From Parapedobacter sp964498395 (GTDB taxonomy: Bacteria > Bacteroidota > Bacteroidia > Sphingobacteriales > Sphingobacteriaceae): a DNA stretch of 64,000 bases. This document shows, one piece after another, positions 59,378-64,000 of this stretch (positions are counted from its first letter, which is position 1; each line of letters begins with the position of its first letter). The notes below the pieces were generated by a model. That model was not told the origin of the DNA and ran no database searches. It was given only the letters and a program-made list of their open reading frames with translations. Position numbers and translations under genes: made by a program. The stretch spans positions 372,001-436,000 of the forward strand of contig CAZCHE010000002.1 in NCBI GenBank assembly GCA_964498395.1, read 5' to 3'.

Positions 59378-60001
59378 TTAACGAAAAACGCCGTTCTTAA
59401 TCAATAGCCCCGCATCCACTTGTTTGTCGAAGCTGATGTAACCGGGATAATTGATTTCTTTGTTGCCCAAGGCGATCGTCGGTTTTATTTTGAAGGTGAG
59501 ATTGATTTGCTCACCTGTATTCCCTTGTTCGGCCTGTCGTAATAATTCCACGAGCTTATTGAGCGTTTGCCTGTCAGCAAGAAACTTATAGGCATTGGCC
59601 TGTAATTTAACGGGTACGATCACCGTTTCGCCCGGCGGCACCTCGATGGGCAGATCAGAAGTCCCGTCCAGTACTTCATTGCCATCAACCGCTATCTTGT
59701 AGGTGAATTGCTTGATACCGGCCAAGGCATTCGTCGGGTTGTTGACCCGGATGTTTAGCAGTGCCGAAAGCGGGATGTCGCGGTTAAGGAACCCGATGGC
59801 CACGCCCGGCAAGCGGCCTAAATCTACACGGCCACCATCGACGAGTTTATTGATGTCTGTGCCTGCCAGAAACAAACTGTCAACGGATATAAATTCATAA
59901 CGGCATTTTTCGAGTGCCCGCAACTCTTTGGCCTGCCTATTTACGCCGCAGGCGGCAAACGCCATGGCCATGATGACGCATACAATACTTCTATTTAACA
60001 T
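59378..60001 (-). CDS. LEA-type-2-like (WHy domain) lipoprotein
   Basis: A 207-residue lipoprotein with lipobox FAAC (Cys-18). The mature part resembles LEA14/WHy proteins: INKLVDGGRVDLGRLPGVAIGFLN, LLNIRVNNPTNALAGIKQFTYKIAVDG, LPIEVPPGETVIVPVKL and a C-terminal beta region. These are often outer-membrane-anchored and of unknown role. It converges with rfbB, the two stop codons touching. Confidence 0.78.
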   Translation of the reverse strand: MLNRSIVCVIMAMAFAACGVNRQAKELRALEKCRYEFISVDSLFLAGTDINKLVDGGRVDLGRLPGVAIGFLNRDIPLSALLNIRVNNPTNALAGIKQFTYKIAVDGNEVLDGTSDLPIEVPPGETVIVPVKLQANAYKFLADRQTLNKLVELLRQAEQGNTGEQINLTFKIKPTIALGNKEINYPGYISFDKQVDAGLLIKNGVFR

Positions 60002-60340
60002 CAGCTGACTTGCGGCAATATTGGGGCCAAAGTATTTTCAATGATGCCACCGGCTTATTGAAAACAGATTGACCTGAGCAAGAAACACATGATGTTGGCT
60101 TTTTTTGATTATCCACGATGTTTCGTATGGGTTTGTGTATAATTTTTGTTGTTTTTAAGGCATTCCTCATCAATTTATTTTTTAACTCAAAATAATTGAT
60201 TTTATTCGCTTAGGATAGATCATTTTGGCGAGGTTTCAATAGGCCGTCGCAGCCATCCTGTCAGATCATCCGAATGATATCTTGCCGATTCCCAGTAGTG
60301 AGTTGATATTGAATAATGAAATGGAAAATAACTAATAAAA
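60002..60340. other. A/T-rich gap between divergent genes
   Basis: Holds the promoters of the lipoprotein and S9 peptidase genes, but no clear TAnnTTTG box. An 8-bp inverted repeat (TTTTCAAT at 60035-60042 with its complement at 60057-60064) lies upstream of the lipoprotein gene. No coding sequence is recognised. Confidence 0.4.
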
Positions 60341-62776
60341 ATGCTGATGATTTCTATAACAAAAACTAACGTGTGGCAGCCGTTTACACTCAAGGCGGGC
60401 TTGATGCTTGCTTTTCTCGGTGCCACGATCATTGCTAATGCACAACAGGCTATTTCCTATCAATTACCGCCGAAAGAAATTGTTGAGTTGGTGGATGCGC
60501 CGCAGATTCCCGAACAGGAATTTAGCAAGGATGGTCAATGGATGCTGGTATTGGAAGCTCCTAATTATCAATCGGTCGAACAGATTTCCCAACCGGTGTT
60601 AGGTGTTGCGGGGCTGCGGATTAATCCGGTCACCAATACCACGGTGGCAGAAAATCTCGGTACCTTTAAAGGGGTTACGGTAAGGAATCTAACATCAGGA
60701 GAGGAATTCGCGCTAGCCGGCTTGCCAGCAGACTTGCAACTGGCTGATGTAAAATGGTCGCCAAAAGAAGGCGTCTTTGCTTTTTTGAATAAAACACTCC
60801 ACGACACCGAATTATGGGTGGCTGACTTGCATAGCAAAACCGCCAAGAAGGTGCTGAGCAAGGTCAATGATACCTACGGAAGCACGTTCCTTTGGAAAGG
60901 CGATGGTTCGGGCCTGTTGGTACAGCAGGTGGTTGCCGACCGGGGCAATGTGCCTCAGCCAAACCCGGTGCCGACGGGGCCCGTGGTACAGGAAAACCTG
61001 GGCGGTGTTACGCCCTCCCGGACGTACCAAAACTTGTTGGCTAATCCATACGACGAAAGCGTCATGGAATATTACCTTACATCCAATTTGGTTGAGGTAG
61101 ATTTGGAAGGCGCTACTAAAACGATCGGGATTTCCGGAGTATTCAAGTCGTTAGAATATGCGCCAAATGGACAGTATATCTTGGTGCAACGTGTCGTAAG
61201 GCCATATTCTTACCTCGTGCCTATTCATCTTTTTCCGACAGAAGTCTCCGTTTACACGGCTGCTGGACAGCAAGTGCAACATATCCACACGATTCCACTG
61301 GCTGATAACCTACCCATTAGCTTCGATGCCGTCGTGGCGGGGCCGAGAAATTTTAGGTGGCGGAACGATAAGGATGCTGCCCTGGTGTATGTAAAAGCAT
61401 TGGATAACGGCGATCCGAATGCGGCATCCGAAATAAGAGACGAAATTTTCGAAATCGACAACCCATTTGATTTAGCCCAATCCCAAAAGCTATTCGCCAG
61501 TAACTATCGGGTAAATAATATCCACTGGGGAGACGGACTGGCGATCGTGGCGGAAAATTGGCGTAAAGATCGATCATCCAGATTAACCCTCATTGATCCC
61601 AATACCAATGCCGTAATCAGCGTTATTGCCAACCGTAAATCTGAAGACACCTACACCGATCCGGGGTCGTTTATCAAAAACAAGAGCGGGTTACTGCTCA
61701 CGGATGGAAAAGGCTCGGTTTTTACGCAAGGATTAGGAGCCTCTCCTGAAGGCGACCGACCTTTTGTGATGAAATGGAATCTGCTTAATGGCAAACAGGA
61801 CACCTTGTATAAATCAAAGCGGGATTATTACGAGGAGCCTTTGTTCTTCAACAATACGGGTACCGTCTACGTTTCCCGGGAGTCGGCCAAAGATGCTCCG
61901 AATGTTTTTGCGATCGACTTGAAGCGCAAAAAAGAGCAGCAGATTACGCATTTTACCGATCCTTATCCGAGCTTGGCCAACGTACAGAAGACGTTATTAT
62001 CCTATCCGCGTAAAGATGGACTAAGCCTCTCGGCAACCCTATATGTGCCGGAAGGATTTAAGAAGGGAGATCAGCCATTGCCGGTATTGATTTGGGCTTA
62101 TCCGAGGGAATTTAAAACCAAAGAAGCTGCCGGACAAGTAAAGGGCTCGCCGCATCGTTATCCACGACTGGCCTTCCGTTCGCCGGTTTATTGGGTAACC
62201 CAAGGATACGCGGTGTTAGATCAAGCGGATATGCCCATCGTAGGCGAAGGCGACCATGAGCCAAATGATACGTTCGTCGAGCAAATTACGGACAATGCCA
62301 ATGCACTGATTGACTATGTGGTGGATATGGGGGTAGCCGACCGCGATCGAATCGCAGTGGGGGGACACTCCTATGGTGCATTCATGACCGCCAATCTATT
62401 GGCACATACGGATCTTTTTGCTGCCGGCATTGCGCGTAGTGGTGCCTATAATCGGACGCTGACCCCATTTGGTTTCCAAGGGGAAGCCAGGACTTATTGG
62501 CAAGCCAAAGAAACGTATGATGCCATGTCACCATTCAATTTTGCGCCTAAGATCAAAAAACCGCTGCTGCTCACCCACGGGATGGATGATGAAAACTCGG
62601 GTACTTTCCCGATTCAGAGTGAGCGCTTATACGCAGCCATAAAAGGTCATGGTGGAATCGTACGGTTGGTGATGCTGCCCAAAGAATTTCACGGCTATCG
62701 AAGCAGGGAAGGTGTGCTGCATACCTTCTGGGAGCAGCATCAATGGCTGGAAAACCATGTTAAGAATAAGAAGTAA
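60341..62776 (+). CDS. Exported S9 family prolyl oligopeptidase-like peptidase
   Basis: An 811-residue secreted peptidase with signal peptide (LKAGLMLAFLGATIIANAQQ, after a polar N-terminal stretch). The middle is a beta-propeller-like region. The C-terminal alpha/beta hydrolase has the nucleophile in VGGHSYGAFMTANLLA, the Asp in LLTHGMDDENSGTFP and the His in KEFHGYRS. Prolyl oligopeptidases cleave peptides after Pro. It is likely periplasmic. The exact start (ATG at 60341 or a later one) is uncertain. Confidence 0.93.
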   Translation: MLMISITKTNVWQPFTLKAGLMLAFLGATIIANAQQAISYQLPPKEIVELVDAPQIPEQEFSKDGQWMLVLEAPNYQSVEQISQPVLGVAGLRINPVTNTTVAENLGTFKGVTVRNLTSGEEFALAGLPADLQLADVKWSPKEGVFAFLNKTLHDTELWVADLHSKTAKKVLSKVNDTYGSTFLWKGDGSGLLVQQVVADRGNVPQPNPVPTGPVVQENLGGVTPSRTYQNLLANPYDESVMEYYLTSNLVEVDLEGATKTIGISGVFKSLEYAPNGQYILVQRVVRPYSYLVPIHLFPTEVSVYTAAGQQVQHIHTIPLADNLPISFDAVVAGPRNFRWRNDKDAALVYVKALDNGDPNAASEIRDEIFEIDNPFDLAQSQKLFASNYRVNNIHWGDGLAIVAENWRKDRSSRLTLIDPNTNAVISVIANRKSEDTYTDPGSFIKNKSGLLLTDGKGSVFTQGLGASPEGDRPFVMKWNLLNGKQDTLYKSKRDYYEEPLFFNNTGTVYVSRESAKDAPNVFAIDLKRKKEQQITHFTDPYPSLANVQKTLLSYPRKDGLSLSATLYVPEGFKKGDQPLPVLIWAYPREFKTKEAAGQVKGSPHRYPRLAFRSPVYWVTQGYAVLDQADMPIVGEGDHEPNDTFVEQITDNANALIDYVVDMGVADRDRIAVGGHSYGAFMTANLLAHTDLFAAGIARSGAYNRTLTPFGFQGEARTYWQAKETYDAMSPFNFAPKIKKPLLLTHGMDDENSGTFPIQSERLYAAIKGHGGIVRLVMLPKEFHGYRSREGVLHTFWEQHQWLENHVKNKK

Positions 62777-62800
62777 GCAAGATTAAGCCAGTCAACAGGA

Positions 62801-63871
62801 TTAATCTAACGCCTTCGCAATTTGTTCCGCCAGTTCCAGCATGCCTTCCTCTATTGGCCGGTCGCGATTAGTCAATAGGATGATGCTGAACCGACGTGAA
62901 GGGATTCGGTAAAAGACGTTCCGAAAACTGGCCGTGCTTCCGGTGTGGTAAACCACTTGTTCCCCTTTTTCGTTTTGTTTTAAGTGCCAACCATATCCAT
63001 AACGGACAGTATCGCCCGTTGCCAAGGTGTTGTAGGCAAATGCTTCTTCGATCCATTGTGTGGGCAATACGGTGCCTGCATATAGGGCTTGGTCCCATTT
63101 GGCTAAATCCGACACACTGCTGTAGATGCCGCCATCACCGAGCACTGCGCTCGTCGAACTCTGGTCGCGCTGTACCCATTGGTCGCCCACGCGGGTGTAG
63201 CCGTAGGCGCGGGAAGGTACCGTGGTCTTGCCGTTTTCATGTGCCAATGTAGCTGTCATGCCCAAGGGCTCAAAAATGTGTTTTTGGAGGTAATCGGCAA
63301 AGGAAATGCCACTGTATTTTTCTACCGCCAGTGCCAGTAAGGCGTATCCGGAGTTGCTGTATCGGTATTGGGTGCCGGGAGCGAAATAGCCACTATCCAG
63401 CTTCATGAGGATGTCCAATACTCCCTGGTCTTTGATCTGTGGATGGAATGCGGTATCTGCCACATAATCTTCATAGTCAGGGATGCCCGACGTATGGGTG
63501 AGCAGGTGTTTTACGGTAACCCTGTCGCCATATACGGGGAAGCCCGGAAAAATCTCACCAAGTGTTGTATGCAAGGACAACTTCCCCGCATGGATAAGCT
63601 GCAAAATACAGGTGGCAGTGAACTGCTTGCTTACGGATGCCAACCGAAAATTGGTGATGGATGTCACAGTATCCCGGTTTTCCAATGAGGCGTAGCCGTA
63701 ATTTCGTTGTAACACCACCTGACCATCTTCAATAATGAACAGTGATGCACCGGGGTTTTCGCCTTGGTATGCCATCAATAGGGCGTCAATACGATCGGAC
63801 CGTTGGGCAAACGGACGGTTGACCACCGCACCTTGCAGCAGAACCAATGAAATGAAGAGGAAGGCTTTCAT
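62801..63871 (-). CDS. Serine hydrolase, beta-lactamase / class C-like family
   Basis: A 356-residue exported enzyme with an N-terminal signal (FLFISLVLLQGAVVNRPFAQ). The catalytic SxxK is in LASVSKQFTATC, the second motif is YSNSGYALLA (YxN), and HTGSTASF occupies the place of the third. The family includes esterases, D-peptidases and penicillin-binding-like enzymes, and the true substrate is unknown. It converges with the S9 peptidase gene. Confidence 0.92.
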   Translation of the reverse strand: MKAFLFISLVLLQGAVVNRPFAQRSDRIDALLMAYQGENPGASLFIIEDGQVVLQRNYGYASLENRDTVTSITNFRLASVSKQFTATCILQLIHAGKLSLHTTLGEIFPGFPVYGDRVTVKHLLTHTSGIPDYEDYVADTAFHPQIKDQGVLDILMKLDSGYFAPGTQYRYSNSGYALLALAVEKYSGISFADYLQKHIFEPLGMTATLAHENGKTTVPSRAYGYTRVGDQWVQRDQSSTSAVLGDGGIYSSVSDLAKWDQALYAGTVLPTQWIEEAFAYNTLATGDTVRYGYGWHLKQNEKGEQVVYHTGSTASFRNVFYRIPSRRFSIILLTNRDRPIEEGMLELAEQIAKALD

Positions 63872-63905
63872 TGGGACAAGATACGGAATCTCTAGTTAAT
63901 TGTTT

Positions 63906-64000
63906 TTAATCATAGTGCTGGGTTATTTCCTGAATGAGCTGTTTAGAAGTGTCATGCATCATTCCCACATCTACGGAGTAGGCAATATATTTTACACCCA
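63906..64000 (-). CDS. HpcH/HpaI aldolase family protein, C-terminal fragment
   Basis: The last 31 codons of a minus-strand gene that continues past the right edge: GVKYIAYSVDVGMMHDTSKQ and LIQEITQHYD, then TAA. The KYIAYSVD text near the end is typical of HpcH/HpaI aldolases, which cleave 2-oxo-3-deoxy acids. It lies 34 bp upstream (minus-strand order) of the serine hydrolase gene and may be in one operon with it. Only the tail is visible, so the call is tentative. Confidence 0.6.
   Translation of the reverse strand, partial: GVKYIAYSVDVGMMHDTSKQLIQEITQHYD

Noticed and set aside
1..64000. Search for tRNA, rRNA, prophage and insertion-sequence genes
   Set aside because: No cloverleaf-like sequence, rRNA segment, integrase, transposase or phage structural gene was recognised by eye; a covariance-model search could still find short RNAs.

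Overview
The window is chromosomal DNA from a member of the Bacteroidota, most likely family Sphingobacteriaceae (Pedobacter, Parapedobacter or Sphingobacterium relatives). The evidence is the gene content and the promoters. Genes include a TonB-dependent receptor with a carboxypeptidase-like N-terminal domain, a LptE-type lipoprotein, a PheS with a cysteine-rich insert, a HemC-HemD fusion and a run miaB / sigma-54 regulator / lptE / secG / groES / groEL. Many genes have the Bacteroidota -7 box TAnnTTTG just upstream, and strong Shine-Dalgarno sites are rare. No rRNA, tRNA, prophage, CRISPR array or recognisable transposase was found. Most of the window is ordinary core genome.

Layout. 0-9 kb: msrA, then a minus-strand operon (hotdog dehydratase, periplasmic protein, GT2-DUF2062, MMPL-acyltransferase-methyltransferase fusion, FAD oxidoreductase, cupin) that looks like the export and tailoring part of a flexirubin or aryl-polyene type lipid/pigment pathway. 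9-19 kb: pdxA, CCA-adding enzyme, miaA, ilvE, recA, nth and a subtilisin. 19.6-23.8 kb: an arginine operon (GNAT, argG, paiB-like gene, argC) behind a leader with an Arg-rich small ORF. 23.8-29.5 kb: the C5 heme pathway (hemA, hemC-hemD fusion, hemB, hemL). 29.6-33.1 kb: a TPP riboswitch driving a TonB receptor, then dtd and a MazG-like enzyme. 33-43.2 kb: a PiT phosphate transporter, groEL/ES, secG, lptE, sigma-54 regulator, a four-helix-bundle (23S-IVP) gene and miaB. 43.7-53.6 kb: mutY, ssb, pheS, a Rieske-like lipoprotein, a TetR regulator, a cupin, rlmD, OmpA and hemW. 53.7-59.4 kb: surface-glycan genes (GT, Stealth, UDP-glucuronate decarboxylase, galE, rfbB). 59.4-64 kb: a lipoprotein, an S9 peptidase, a serine hydrolase and the tail of an HpcH/HpaI aldolase.

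The most unusual signal lies between the genes. Several intergenic regions hold short arrays with a strict 7-, 9- or 11-bp period, often as inverted arms, and most begin at or within a few bases of a stop codon (cca, ilvE, argG, paiB, hemCD, miaB, ssb). One pair of inverted heptamer arrays brackets the A/T-rich four-helix-bundle gene that sits between miaB and the sigma-54 regulator. This looks like a roughly 480-bp inserted cassette and is my best candidate for an undescribed repeat-protein element.
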